A DNA stretch of 64,000 nt from the NCBI RefSeq assembly GCF_052030685.1, contig NZ_JBQAJM010000012.1:1-64000 (forward strand), in the 5' to 3' direction. The notes under the pieces are model-generated. The model worked only from the letters and a program-made list of their open reading frames with translations. It was not told the DNA's origin and searched no databases. Source of the DNA: Caedibacter sp052030685. GTDB taxonomy: Bacteria; Pseudomonadota; Gammaproteobacteria; Francisellales; Francisellaceae. Below, in pieces: positions 10,190 through 19,647 of this stretch. Position 1 is the stretch's first letter, and each line of letters begins with the position of its first letter. The translations under genes were made by a program, and so were the position numbers.

Positions 10190-10525
10190 TTACGATGGGC
10201 ATAGCTGCTCAATCAACTGCAAAATCACTAAAGCATCTTGACGTTTATGTGTTGGTAAATCAAACATCTGTTGCAGCTGAGCAATATCGATATCAGCAAG
10301 TGTTATCTTCTTTTCATCTTGCAATTGCATTACCAACCATTTTGTCATTGCCAACAAATACGGGCTACCAATCGCTTTAAAATAATAATTAGCCTGATCG
10401 CTGTAAATGAAAACTTGCTGCCCCAGCTCACCAGCATGCGCAATCGTTTGCACGCATGCATGATCATATTGACAATCCTTCAATGTAATCGCTTTAAGTA
10501 GTGCTAAAATTTTCTCACTTATCAT
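10190..10525 (-). CDS. divergent IscU/NifU-like Fe-S scaffold-type protein
   Basis: The start is set at ATG 10525, 4 nt after the IscS-like stop, giving 111 residues; longer frames would run back through the desulfurase. The C-terminal half (IGSP..LAMTKWLV, then ITLADIDIAQLQQMFDLP and the ALVILQLIEQL helix) follows the layout of IscU around its GCGSA, TDIAEELxLPPVK and SILAEDAIKAAI segments. The three conserved cysteine ligands of IscU are not at their usual places: the visible cysteines are near residues 18, 24 and 109. It may be a SufE/IscU-like helper or a degenerate scaffold. The family call rests on eye alignment and gene neighbourhood. Confidence 0.6.
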   Translation of the reverse strand: MISEKILALLKAITLKDCQYDHACVQTIAHAGELGQQVFIYSDQANYYFKAIGSPYLLAMTKWLVMQLQDEKKITLADIDIAQLQQMFDLPTHKRQDALVILQLIEQLCPS

Positions 10526-10529
10526 GGCA

Positions 10530-11699
10530 CTATTGACCTTGCCACAATGGTGATAAGGCACGCAATTTAGTGACCACATCAACGATTGCCGCAGTGGCAA
10601 TATCAATATCTGCACGCGTGGTATAGCGACCAAATGAAAAACGTAAACTGGCATGCGCCTGTTGTTGTGTTAAACCAATGGCACTTAATACAAATGACGG
10701 CTCAACACTGGCTGAATTACATGCCGAACCCATCGATACTGCTAACTGGTGAAGCATTGCCACTAATGACTCGCCATCCACACCTTTAAAGGTAATATTA
10801 ATAATTCCGGCATAACTATTATCTAACGGCGTGTTAATGATTAACTCAGGTAAAATATTGATTCCTTGTAAAAATTGCTTGCGCAACTCATGTACATGCT
10901 TATTTAATTCATTTTGCTTTGAAGACATTAACTCACAGGCAGCACCTAATCCTACGATTTGATGTGTTGCTAGGGTTCCTGATCGAAATCCTTGCTCATG
11001 CCCGCCGCCATGAATTAATGGTGTGAGCTTTACCTTAGGCTTTCTTCTGACATAGAGCGCACCAATACCCTTTGGTCCATATATTTTATGTGCTGAGATT
11101 GACAATAGATCAATATTCATTGCTTTGACATCAATTTTTATTTTGCCAACACCTTGTGCAGCATCCACATGAAATAAAATCTTATGCTCACGGCACAACG
11201 CCCCAATTTCAGCCAATGGATATATTGTGCCTAACTCGTTATTAACTGCCATAATCGAAACTAGAATTGTCTCTTGTGTTAATGCGTTTTTTATTTGATC
11301 TAGCGAGATCTGACCTTTAGCATCAGGTTTAAGATACGTTATCTCATAACCTTTTGTTTCAAGATAAGCACAGGTGTCGATCACCGCTTTGTGCTCAATC
11401 ATTGAGGTAATAATATGCTTGCCACGAGTTCGATAGGCATCTGCAACACCTTTAATCGCCAAATTATCCGACTCGGTCGCACCTGAGGTAAAAACAACCT
11501 CACGCGCCTCAGCGTTAATAAGGTGAGCAATTTGCAATCGTGCATTATCCACAGCCCCTTTTGCCTGCCAACCATAATCATGGGTATTGGATGCAGGGTT
11601 ACCAAAGGCATTATCAAAGCTTAGATATTTGAGCATTTCAGCAACCACCTCATCAGCAACCGGAGTTGTTGAGGCATAATCAAGATATATTTGTTTCAT
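10530..11699 (-). CDS. iscS: cysteine desulfurase (IscS/NifS family)
   Basis: This 389-residue PLP enzyme takes sulfur from cysteine for Fe-S cluster and thio-cofactor synthesis. It shows LDYASTTP at the N-terminus, the PLP-lysine motif SAHKIYGPKG near residue 203, HGGGHEQGFRSGT, and the catalytic cysteine loop GSACNSASVEPS. This is the IscS-type (group I) loop. A divergent IscU-like gene follows after 4 nt. No iscR, iscA, hscBA or fdx is present nearby, so this is a reduced arrangement. iscS is used as family symbol. Confidence 0.92.
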   Translation of the reverse strand: MKQIYLDYASTTPVADEVVAEMLKYLSFDNAFGNPASNTHDYGWQAKGAVDNARLQIAHLINAEAREVVFTSGATESDNLAIKGVADAYRTRGKHIITSMIEHKAVIDTCAYLETKGYEITYLKPDAKGQISLDQIKNALTQETILVSIMAVNNELGTIYPLAEIGALCREHKILFHVDAAQGVGKIKIDVKAMNIDLLSISAHKIYGPKGIGALYVRRKPKVKLTPLIHGGGHEQGFRSGTLATHQIVGLGAACELMSSKQNELNKHVHELRKQFLQGINILPELIINTPLDNSYAGIINITFKGVDGESLVAMLHQLAVSMGSACNSASVEPSFVLSAIGLTQQQAHASLRFSFGRYTTRADIDIATAAIVDVVTKLRALSPLWQGQ

Positions 11700-11796
11700 A
11701 ATTATAAATGTATTTACTAAAGCTGATTATTTCACTGACATACAGTCTATACTAGCAACTTGTGAATGCCAAAAAGAAAAACTTTATTTGCTATTT

Positions 11797-11875
11797 ATGG
11801 CTAAGACTAAATATTTGCCCAAAAGGACTCATCGTACCCTGAGCGTAAGTCAAAGCGATGCACTGAGCATCAGTC
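11797..11875 (-). repeat. 79-bp dispersed repeat R3, copy A
   Basis: The reverse complement matches 29179-29257 with only a handful of mismatches (blocks GATGCTCAGTGCATCGCTT and ACGCTCAGGGTACGATGAG). A further CTTCGACTTACGCTCAG block at about 11910 gives an inverted partner nearby. It lies between the iscS-like gene and the pilin gene. Confidence 0.8.
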
Positions 11876-11985
11876 GAAGTGGGTAGCTTAGGAGAATCAC
11901 ACTTCATAGAGGCTTCGACTTACGCTCAGCCAGTGCTTATACAATCAAAGTGGGTTGCAATATTGTCATCACCCTATTTGCAACC

Positions 11986-12411
11986 TTACTCCCAGCAAGC
12001 AATTGGCGTGCGTGTAATGGTTCCACCACTGGCGACTAGTCTTAAATTAGGGCAATCACCACTATCTGCCGTTTGTGATCCTGTAGGCGTAGCGGTAATG
12101 GTATAACCGCTACTTGTGACACTGGTTAAGCTCATATCATAAAAACCTCTTGTTGAGGTCGTTCCTGACCACACATTAGTCAGTGTTGCGGTATAAGTGC
12201 CTGAGCTTAATGCCCATGCTTCTTCATTCATTGCAATTAGATTGATTGAGCTTACTGCATCGGCTCGATGCGCCCTTAGTACATAATTGCTATACATCGG
12301 AATGGCAATGGCTGCTAACACTGCAATCACCGCCACGACGATTAATAATTCTATCAATGAAAAACCTTGTGTTTTAGCATTTCTGTTTGTTTTTTCAAGA
12401 CTCATTTTCAT
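11986..12411 (-). CDS. type IV pilin (PilE/PilA-like)
   Basis: The 141-residue prepilin carries the class III signal QGFSLIELLIVVAVIAVL: cleavage by PilD would fall before Phe, with the +5 Glu present. The hydrophobic alpha-1 helix is followed by a Ser/Thr/Gly-rich globular domain. A C-terminal cysteine pair (GDCPNL and IACWE) would close the D-region disulfide. The size suits a PilE-type minor or major pilin. A TATACT box at 12442-12437 on this strand may be its -10 element, but no good -35 is seen. No other pil genes are adjacent. Confidence 0.92.
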   Translation of the reverse strand: MKMSLEKTNRNAKTQGFSLIELLIVVAVIAVLAAIAIPMYSNYVLRAHRADAVSSINLIAMNEEAWALSSGTYTATLTNVWSGTTSTRGFYDMSLTSVTSSGYTITATPTGSQTADSGDCPNLRLVASGGTITRTPIACWE

Positions 12412-12495
12412 ACTCGCTATCCATATTTATGTTTACAGTATAGAAGACTTTCAAATATCAACCGACAAAATTTTAAGGATATTTAAATCTAGCGC

Positions 12496-12524
12496 TTGAC
12501 AGCCTTTTAAAACCTCCCTAGAAT
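12496..12524 (+). promoter_or_regulatory. sigma70 promoter of tRNA operon
   Basis: TTGACA (12496-12501) and TAGAAT (12519-12524) are separated by exactly 17 bp, placing transcription start near 12531, eight bases before tRNA-Ala. It is the strongest promoter match I saw in the window. Confidence 0.85.
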
Positions 12525-12538
12525 GCAGCTTCAGTTTC

Positions 12539-12614
<76 letters not shown>

Positions 12615-12639
12615 GTAAACTGATATGACACAAGTTTGT

Positions 12640-12715
12640 GTCCCCATCGTCTAGAGGCCTAGGACACCGCCCTTTCACGGCGGCAACAGGGGTTCGAATC
12701 CCCTTGGGGACGCCA
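12640..12715 (+). tRNA. tRNA-Glu (TTC)
   Basis: The gene is 76 nt long with acceptor GTCCCCA pairing TGGGGAC, anticodon stem CCGCC/GGCGG around loop CTTTCAC (anticodon TTC), T arm GGGTTCGAATCCC and encoded CCA. It lies 25 bp after tRNA-Ala and shares its promoter and terminator. Confidence 0.97.
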
Positions 12716-12720
12716 TCATT

Positions 12721-12745
12721 AAAACCGCGTTGAGCGGTTTTTTTG
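12721..12745 (+). terminator. rho-independent terminator of tRNA operon
   Basis: AAAACCGC, loop GTTGA, GCGGTTTT and a run of T follow tRNA-Glu by six bases. The stem is short but ends in seven T residues. Confidence 0.85.
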
Positions 12746-12820
12746 TTTCTACACTCAGACATTTTCACGCTTAAAAAATTTTTAAAAATCCTATATGCCC
12801 ATTATAAATCGCTTTGCGGT

Positions 12821-12857
12821 GTTTAATGGTTTGTGATGGGTATATCTATGCTATACT
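12821..12857 (+). promoter_or_regulatory. candidate rpoH promoter with repeat-like upstream motif
   Basis: An extended -10, TGCTATACT (12849-12857), precedes rpoH; a TTGTGA at 12831 is only 15 bp away and would be a poor -35. Positions 12821-12845 (TTTAATGGTTTGTGATGGGT) match the motif upstream of rnpB and recO. Start of transcription near 12864 would leave the ATG at 12868 almost leaderless, favouring the ATG at 12889. Confidence 0.5.
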
Positions 12858-12867
12858 TCGCAGCATT

Positions 12868-13764
12868 ATGGATAAACATGAGCAGCATATGGGTAAAGAA
12901 CTCGTTCCCAAAAAAAACACCTTACCAATACCAGCACTTTCTGATACGGATGGCTTAGATAGCTACATCCGTTTTGCTAGCAGTATCCCAATGCTTTCTG
13001 AAGAAGAAGAAAAAGAATTAGCACAACGCTTACGCCAACAAAATGATATTGATGCGGCACAAAAGCTTATTCTTTCACACTTACGTTTTGTCGTTAAAGT
13101 CGCGCGCGGATTTTCGGGTTACGGACTACCTATTACTGATTTAATCCAAGAAGGTAATATCGGCTTGATGAAAGCCGTAAGACGGTTTGACCCTGATGTC
13201 GGCGTGCGTCTTGTTTCCTTTGCTGTGCATTGGGTTAAAGCTGAAATGCATGACTATATTTTGAAAAACTGGCGTATTGTCAAAATTGCGACAACCAAAG
13301 CGCAACGCAAGCTGTTCTTTAATTTGAGAAGCAGCAAAGAACGCTTGGGCTGGTTTAGTGATGAAGAAATCCAAAGTGTCGCCAAAGAACTTGGTGTTAA
13401 GCCTGAGACCGTGCTTGAAATGGAAAAGCGTATGAACGCCTATGATATGGCATTTGATGCACCGGTTGAAGAGTCAGGCGATGAATCAAGTTTTCATCCG
13501 GCTTTATATCTTGAAGATCAGTCAAGGAATCCTGAACAAGCCGCTGTTGAAGATGACTATGAAGAAAAAGTTCAAGATAAATTACAAGAAGCGATTGATA
13601 AGCTTGATGCGCGCAGCAAAGACATCATCTTATCTCGCTGGTTTGCTGAAGATAAACTTACTCTTCACGACTTAGCAGCAAAGCATGACGTGTCTGCCGA
13701 GCGCATTCGTCAGATTGAAGAACTGGCAATGGATAAGCTTAAACGTGCTGTTGCGCGCGTCTAA
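12868..13764 (+). CDS. rpoH: heat-shock sigma factor RpoH (sigma-32)
   Basis: The protein shows sigma70 region 2 (SHLRFVVKVAR, LIQEGNIGLMKAVRRFDP, VRLVSFAVHWVKAEMHDYI) and the RpoH box QRKLFFNLR that separates sigma-32 from other group 3 sigmas. Region 4 ends in SAERIRQIEELAMDKLK. It directs RNA polymerase to heat-shock promoters. From ATG 12868 it has 298 residues; ATG 12889 (MGKELV) is an equally good start. A frame open back to 12814 has no ribosome-binding site and would precede the promoter. It is convergent with the broken DHA2 carrier, one base apart. Confidence 0.97.
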   Translation: MDKHEQHMGKELVPKKNTLPIPALSDTDGLDSYIRFASSIPMLSEEEEKELAQRLRQQNDIDAAQKLILSHLRFVVKVARGFSGYGLPITDLIQEGNIGLMKAVRRFDPDVGVRLVSFAVHWVKAEMHDYILKNWRIVKIATTKAQRKLFFNLRSSKERLGWFSDEEIQSVAKELGVKPETVLEMEKRMNAYDMAFDAPVEESGDESSFHPALYLEDQSRNPEQAAVEDDYEEKVQDKLQEAIDKLDARSKDIILSRWFAEDKLTLHDLAAKHDVSAERIRQIEELAMDKLKRAVARV

Positions 13765-13765
13765 A

Positions 13766-15167
13766 TTACTTCGCTGTTGTCAACGCTGCCATGCCATCGG
13801 CTTTGGTTAAGCTAAGACTTATGATTAACGCTCCTAACCAAAGTACTAACATCGCATAAAAACTATAGTGATATATCGCTGCACTTGGACTAAAAAGAGA
13901 TAAATTAAATACACTTAACATACTGCTTAAAACAATCGCTGTTAATGCAACACCCATCGATGCCGCAAATTGACGAATTGTTAGATCAATTGACGTTGCA
14001 TTAGCTGCTTGATCGGCATTTAAATCCATATACGTCAGCGCACCAATGGCTGAGCCAATCAAAATAGTGCTTGAACCATATAAAAACTCAATAATCACAA
14101 TATAAATAACCGATGTATGCTGCTCAATCTGCGCAATACCAACAAGCCAGATCATTGCCAAAATCAAATTCACTTGTAAAACATTTTTAAAGCCAAAACG
14201 TGAGATTATTTGGTTAGCCAACCCTCTAAATGTAAGATAGCCCACGGCAATCGGTAAAGTAAGAAGCCCCGAGGTAGCTGCATCAAAACCAAAGCCTTCT
14301 TGATACATCAAAGGCAGCAGCAAAGAAACACCTGCTGTTAATGCAAATGATATGGCGTTCATTGATACTGCTGTTTTGAATGTTTTGACTTTAAAAACAA
14401 TCAAATCTAATACTGGATTAACCTTCTTCAAGCAATACACCACAAGTATCAGCAATAACACGATGCCAATCACAATACTCGTATAAACAACACCTTTACT
14501 GACAATATCATAATGCCCAATCATCTCCACACCGAAGGTGACAATCACCAAAGCAAAACCAGCAATTAAAAATCCAAGAATATCAAAGCGCTTTAATGTC
14601 TTAGCGACATGCTGCTGAATATAAATACACCCCGTAATCAACGCCAAACAACCAATTGGCAGATTAATAAAGAAGATCCAATGCCAACTCAGACTGTCGC
14701 ATATTATTCCACCGACAAAAGGACCCAATACATAACCGAGCATTGCCGGCGTGAAAATAACTCCTTGCACCTTAATGAGCTCTTTGCGTAAAAATAATAA
14801 TCCGTGCCACAGGCGTCATAAAAGCACCACCAACACCTTGCAAAAAGCGGCAAAGCGTCAATATCACCACTGAATTTGATACGCCGCAAGCAAGTGATGA
14901 CAAAGTGAAGACCGTCACTGCAAACAAAAATACTCTCTTTGTGCCAAAGCGATCAGTACACCAACCACTAATTGGAATAAAGATGGCAAGACTGATGTAA
15001 TAACTTGCAACCGCAAATTTCAGCAAAATTGGACTAATGCCAAAATCTCTGGCAATGCTAGGAATAGCGGTATTAATAATGGTGAGATCTAAAAACTCCA
15101 TAAAAATTACCACTGCAACAATAAGCGGCACTATCCGACGAATCGCCACCATCGATGAATCTGACAC
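13766..15167 (-). pseudogene. DHA2-family MFS drug exporter, frameshifted
   Basis: Two frames make one EmrB/QacA-like carrier. The first (15167-14772, 131 residues) has TM1-4 with GWCTDRFGTKR and LQGVGGAFMTPVARIII, then ends TQRAH. The second (14770-13766, 334 residues) continues LRKELIKVQGVIFTP and the remaining helices through TM14. Removing one base from the T5 run (A5 on the plus strand, 14790-14794) restores the reading frame exactly. It is either a true frameshift in a homopolymer, a phase-variable site or a sequencing error. Export substrate unknown. Confidence 0.85.
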
Positions 15168-15388
15168 GTCACTACCCTCTCCAACATAAAACCCGCTTCA
15201 AGTCTATGCGAATACTATGCCTGTATCAAATGAAATATATTCAACCTTAGTTTAAATTTTTCTACGCCTATAAAGCCAAAAACCCAATATCTTTTGATCA
15301 GCTTCCATTACTGCCATAAAATGATTTCCATGTTTGAGTCAAATAACCGACAAGATGCTATCAATGTTTTGAGCAAATAAAAAGCGTG

Positions 15389-15952
15389 CTACATCCCAAA
15401 AATTGACGAGATAAATATCTGTAAACAAATAAGTACAAGTAATATCAGCATTGGCGAGAAGTCCATGCCACTTTGTGTTGGCGGGATAATTCTGCGTGCT
15501 TTTCTAAGCAATGGTTCAGTTAATTGATGCAATGCCATCAAAGCCGGGTTATATGAACCTTGTGCAAACCAGCTGGCAATCGAGCGAATAAAGATCAAGA
15601 TAATATACATCCAGATCACCGTCAGAATGAGCTTTATCACTGCAACAAACCAAATAATTGACCATGGGATATAAAAGCTTTTTGCACTTAGCATTTGTAT
15701 TAAAATAATTTGCAGCAATAGCACAACGTACGCCAAAACAAGCGCGGCAAAATCCAAACCAAAGAAACCAGGAATAATACGACGCAATGGTTTCAACAAA
15801 GGATTGGTCACACGAATAATCAACTGACAAAATGGATTATAAAAATCAGCCTTTACCCATTGTAAAAAGAATCTAAGCAGTACCGCATAAGCGAATAGGC
15901 TAAAGATAATTTCTATTAAGAAAAGTCCAACATTATTAACGGCATTAATCAT
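15389..15952 (-). CDS. YggT family membrane protein
   Basis: The 187-residue integral membrane protein has two tandem YGGT repeats, each with a hydrophobic pair around an NPLLKPLRRIIP or TEPLLRKARRIIPP motif. The family occurs next to proC in many bacteria and is implicated in osmotic or membrane homeostasis, without a defined biochemical role. It overlaps proC by 4 nt (ATGA), so the two are translationally coupled. Confidence 0.93.
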   Translation of the reverse strand: MINAVNNVGLFLIEIIFSLFAYAVLLRFFLQWVKADFYNPFCQLIIRVTNPLLKPLRRIIPGFFGLDFAALVLAYVVLLLQIILIQMLSAKSFYIPWSIIWFVAVIKLILTVIWMYIILIFIRSIASWFAQGSYNPALMALHQLTEPLLRKARRIIPPTQSGMDFSPMLILLVLICLQIFISSIFGM

Positions 15953-16809
15953 ACTTTATCCTTTTGTTCATTATGTGTTAACGCATTACCAAACTGGCTT
16001 GCCAGCTCTTGTGAGCGTGAGAGGTTCTCTTTGATCGCTTTTGCAATACTCTCTTTAAACCCTGTTTCTGAGAAAGCTTTTAATGCCGCCGCAGTGACCC
16101 CTCCTTTTGAAGTGACATTTTGACGCAAGTTTGACAAGGTCTGCGTACTTTCTAGCGCCATTTTACTTGCACCAAAGGCGGTTTGCGTCACGAGCAATGC
16201 GGCTTGTTTTTCACTTAATCCTAGTGATACTGCCACATCAATCATATGCTCCATCATCAGGAAAAAATACGCAGGTCCTGAGCCTGAAATCGCCGTTGTG
16301 ACATCAATTAAGTTCTCATGATCAACCCACGTAATCACACCAACTTTACGCATAATTTGCTCAGCCATTTCTTTTTGTTGGCGCGAGACATAATTATTGG
16401 CAAATAACGCGCTCGCACCACAACCGATAAGACTTGGCGTATTTGGCATCGCCCGCACAATCGCATAATCACCGACAAGCCAATGCGCAATTTGTACCAA
16501 GGTAATACCTGCTGCAATCGATATAAACAAGGGTTTATTCTGCTTATGTAATGCCGTTTTAACCGTAAACATCAGTTCTTTTAATGATTGTGGTTTAACG
16601 CATAGCATAATAATATCGGCATTTTTTACTGCACCCTCAACACTTTGCGTTGTCTTAACACGAAACAGCTGATTGAGCATATCCAGTTTTTCTTGGTTGC
16701 GATCAACCACCGTAATTGATTGACCAGAAACACCATCACTCACTAACCCAGCGATAATGCTTCTTGCCATATTACCACCACCTAAAAAGCAAATTTGAGC
16801 ATTAACCAT
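15949..16809 (-). CDS. proC: pyrroline-5-carboxylate reductase
   Basis: This 286-residue cytosolic enzyme makes the last step of proline synthesis, NAD(P)H-dependent reduction of pyrroline-5-carboxylate. The Rossmann motif FLGGGNMARSI lies at the N-terminus, and VRAMPNTP and SGSGPAYFF near residues 120 and 170 are signatures. The helical dimerisation domain has VTSKGGVTAAAL. It is first in the proC-yggT pair. Confidence 0.96.
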   Translation of the reverse strand: MVNAQICFLGGGNMARSIIAGLVSDGVSGQSITVVDRNQEKLDMLNQLFRVKTTQSVEGAVKNADIIMLCVKPQSLKELMFTVKTALHKQNKPLFISIAAGITLVQIAHWLVGDYAIVRAMPNTPSLIGCGASALFANNYVSRQQKEMAEQIMRKVGVITWVDHENLIDVTTAISGSGPAYFFLMMEHMIDVAVSLGLSEKQAALLVTQTAFGASKMALESTQTLSNLRQNVTSKGGVTAAALKAFSETGFKESIAKAIKENLSRSQELASQFGNALTHNEQKDKV

Positions 16810-16886
16810 TATTAAATCCTTTTTAAAATTTTCATGTAAGGCATTGTTTCAAATTGACTCTTTAAACTCAAGGCTTTGTAACCACT

Positions 16887-17771
16887 TCACTGATCTTTTC
16901 GCGTAACAGCGACACCAAACTTGCTAATCACAACCGAACCAATAACGGCAATAATCCCGCCAATGACGGCAAAGATACTTGGAATTTCGGATAAGAAGAT
17001 AGCCGCTAAAATTAAGGTAAATATGGGCATAAGATACAAAGCGCTCGATGCCGCTGCTGCCTTGATATGTTTAAAGGCGTACCCCCATAATAAATAAGCA
17101 ATCGCTCCAGGGAAAATCCCCATATAAACAATGCTTAAGACGTGTGACATATCCGAATGTATGACTGAGCTTATTGCCTCAGGCGCAAAAATCATTAACA
17201 TCAAAGTGCCTAGCCACATACAGTAACACACGACTTCAATCGGGTGGTAGCGCGCTAGAAACTTCTTTTGAAAGCATGAGTAAATCGCACCTGAGCAGGT
17301 CGCACCATAGACTAATAGCACACCAGAAAATCCGGCGCTATTGTGACTTCCCAAGAGTATCACTAGCACACCAAATAAACTGATCACAAACCCCAAGACA
17401 CCATAGCGATTGATGCGCTCTTTAAACAAAATCATCGCTAAAACAGTGACGATAATCGGCAATTGCGCAACGATAAAATTTGCCAAACCAGCACTTACCG
17501 TTTTCTCACCTTCATTTAACAAGATGTTGTAAGAGAAAAACCCGAAAAAACCAAGAATAGCGAATAGCATCAAGTCTTTAAGCCGTGGCAGTTTTTTATT
17601 TTTGATCAGACAAAATGGAATCAATGCTGCAACCGATGCCACAAAATAGCGTGATAGTGCCAAACCACCTGCCGAAAATGCTTCCATCACATAGCGAATA
17701 CCGACAAACGCAGACGCCCATAAAACAACGGTTATGATCAGTGCTATCAGTGCCTTTTTTTCGTTTGCCAT
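16887..17771 (-). CDS. EamA/DMT family permease
   Basis: About ten hydrophobic helices form two EamA repeats (WASAFVGIRYVMEAF near residue 25; FSGVLLVYGATCSGAIYS in the second half), typical of drug/metabolite exporters of the RhaT/YdcZ/EamA type. I use ATG 17771 because AGGA sits 8 nt before it; the frame also opens at 17786 without a ribosome-binding site. Substrate unknown. Confidence 0.88.
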   Translation of the reverse strand: MANEKKALIALIITVVLWASAFVGIRYVMEAFSAGGLALSRYFVASVAALIPFCLIKNKKLPRLKDLMLFAILGFFGFFSYNILLNEGEKTVSAGLANFIVAQLPIIVTVLAMILFKERINRYGVLGFVISLFGVLVILLGSHNSAGFSGVLLVYGATCSGAIYSCFQKKFLARYHPIEVVCYCMWLGTLMLMIFAPEAISSVIHSDMSHVLSIVYMGIFPGAIAYLLWGYAFKHIKAAAASSALYLMPIFTLILAAIFLSEIPSIFAVIGGIIAVIGSVVISKFGVAVTRKDQ

Positions 17772-17906
17772 ACATTCAGTCCTCATATTTTGATGCGCTA
17801 TACTAACTTAATAATTTCAGCATTGACTAGCAGTTTACTTGATTTGCTTAGTTTTTTATTTCACCTTAGAATATGCGCAATTTACTAAACAGGACTCACT
17901 AAACAC

Positions 17907-18503
17907 ATGAAAGAAATTGTCTTTGCATCAAGTAATAAGGGAAAAATCAAAGAAGTCAGCGATATTTTATTCTCTTTAGGCTTCAAGGTAATTCCGCAAA
18001 CAGCGTTTAATGTCCCCGATGCTGACGAAACCGGTTTAAGCTTCGTTGAAAACGCCATTTTAAAAGCGCGACACTGTGCGCAATTTACGGGACTCCCCGC
18101 TCTTGCCGATGACTCTGGTCTATGCGTTGATGCCTTAAAGGGAGCACCTGGGATTTATTCAGCGCGTTTCTCTGGTGGGCATGGTAATGATGAGGCAAAT
18201 ATCGATAAGCTGCTTTCTGATATGCAAAATGTCACGGATAACAAACGTCAAGCCCATTTTCAATGCGTCTTAGCACTTGTAATGCATGAGCATGACCCTA
18301 TGCCTGTCATTGCTGAAGGACGCGTTGGTGGCAGTATTACACATGCACGCCGTGGAGATAATGGTTTTGGTTATAATCCTGTTTTTTTACTGCCTGAATA
18401 TCAGCAAACGATGGCTGAAGTATCTAATGAGGTTAAAAATAGTGTGAGTCACCGCGCTCGCGCACTCACAAAACTCAAAGAGAAACTCCACTGCCTTTTG
18501 TAG
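17907..18503 (+). CDS. rdgB: XTP/dITP pyrophosphatase (RdgB/HAM1)
   Basis: The 198-residue enzyme removes non-canonical purine triphosphates from the nucleotide pool. SSNKGKIKEV at the N-terminus, ALADDSGLCVDAL near residue 70 and GFGYNPVF near residue 150 are the conserved nucleotide, metal and base-recognition motifs. It starts a plus-strand run with the DUF493 gene and lipB. Confidence 0.95.
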   Translation: MKEIVFASSNKGKIKEVSDILFSLGFKVIPQTAFNVPDADETGLSFVENAILKARHCAQFTGLPALADDSGLCVDALKGAPGIYSARFSGGHGNDEANIDKLLSDMQNVTDNKRQAHFQCVLALVMHEHDPMPVIAEGRVGGSITHARRGDNGFGYNPVFLLPEYQQTMAEVSNEVKNSVSHRARALTKLKEKLHCLL

Positions 18504-18592
18504 AAAAACATGATACTTCAAGATGATTTTCTTGATACTTTACATTACACTAAAGCGCAATATTAATTGATAGTCGATGAGTTATATTGAAA

Positions 18593-18967
18593 ATGAGTGA
18601 TAATAAAAAAAATGAACAAAACGAAATAAAAGACAACCAAGAAAATAAAACAAATAGCAACGATCAAGGTAATGGCTTACCTGCAAATGAAAATAGTCAG
18701 ACCAAGCAACCTGACACCTTGTTTGAGTTTCCTTGCCGATTTCCAATCAAAATCATGGCAAATCCGCAAAAAGAAGTTGCTGAGTTTGTCCTTAACACTT
18801 TAGAAAAATACATTGAAAATCCTGAGAAAATTGAATTCACCACACGTGAAAGCAAAACCGGTAAATACATCTCGATTACCGCAATCTTTGAAGCAACAAG
18901 CAAAGAGCAGCTTGACAATATTTATCAAGCATTAAGCGGACATCCTGAGATTCATATGGTGCTTTAA
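18593..18967 (+). CDS. DUF493 (YbeD) family protein
   Basis: The first 45 residues are a low-complexity, Asn/Lys/Gln-rich tail. The rest (FPCRFPIKIMA to HPEIHMVL) matches the small alpha/beta YbeD fold. In many gammaproteobacteria this gene directly precedes lipB, as here (3 bp before it), so a link to lipoylation is likely but undefined. ATG 18593 is chosen over the in-frame TTG at 18587. The long N-terminal extension is absent from E. coli YbeD (87 residues). Confidence 0.88.
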   Translation: MSDNKKNEQNEIKDNQENKTNSNDQGNGLPANENSQTKQPDTLFEFPCRFPIKIMANPQKEVAEFVLNTLEKYIENPEKIEFTTRESKTGKYISITAIFEATSKEQLDNIYQALSGHPEIHMVL

Positions 18968-18970
18968 CAG

Positions 18971-19591
18971 ATGCCAATCATCATTAAAAATCTAGGATCA
19001 CAGGACTACGAGTCAGTTTATCAGTCAATGGTTGAGTTTACACAATCACGCACTGAAGATACTCAAGACCAAATCTGGCTTGTTGAACACCCACCGGTTT
19101 TCACCCAAGGTCGTCACGGCAAGCCTGAGCATATTATAAACCCTAAAAACATTCCAGTTATCCAAAGTGATCGTGGCGGTCAAGTCACCTATCACGGACC
19201 AGGACAAGCCGTTATTTACTTTTTATTTGACCTTAAACGTCTTAATTTAGGCGTTAAAGAGTTTGTTTGTATGATTGAGAAATCATGCATGCACTTACTA
19301 AAAACCTATGGTATCAGCAGTCATACCATTGAGAATGCACCAGGCATTTATGTTGATCAGGCTAAAATTGCATCACTTGGTTTACGTGTTAAAAAAGGGC
19401 TAACCTATCATGGTCTTGCCATTAATGTAAATATGGATCTGACACCGTTTAACTATATCAACCCTTGTGGTTATCAAGGCTTGAAAATGACACAAGTTCA
19501 CGCGCACAACTCTAAAATCAGCATTACTGATGTATTGAATGATTATGCCAATATATTGACTCAAAAGTTAGATAACCCGATTTTCAGTTAG
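18971..19591 (+). CDS. lipB: octanoyl-ACP:protein octanoyltransferase
   Basis: This 206-residue cytosolic enzyme moves octanoate from ACP to the lipoyl domains of dehydrogenase complexes. RGGQVTYHGPGQ is the substrate-binding motif, KIASLGLRVKKGLTYHG carries the catalytic lysine, and NPCGYQG the nucleophilic cysteine. It lies immediately after the DUF493 gene in one transcription unit. Confidence 0.97.
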   Translation: MPIIIKNLGSQDYESVYQSMVEFTQSRTEDTQDQIWLVEHPPVFTQGRHGKPEHIINPKNIPVIQSDRGGQVTYHGPGQAVIYFLFDLKRLNLGVKEFVCMIEKSCMHLLKTYGISSHTIENAPGIYVDQAKIASLGLRVKKGLTYHGLAINVNMDLTPFNYINPCGYQGLKMTQVHAHNSKISITDVLNDYANILTQKLDNPIFS

Positions 19592-19647
19592 ACCGATCAT
19601 GAGATTATTGTCATAATAACCAAAGACTCATTTGACACACATAGGCT

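Noticed and set aside
9987..10202. 71-codon minus-strand frame between recO and the IscU-like gene
   Set aside because: It is made of dispersed repeats R2 and the 41-bp motif, both found elsewhere without an open frame.
12256..12530. Sigma54 promoter for the pilin gene
   Set aside because: No GG-N10-GC element at -24/-12 was found upstream; only a TATACT box is present.
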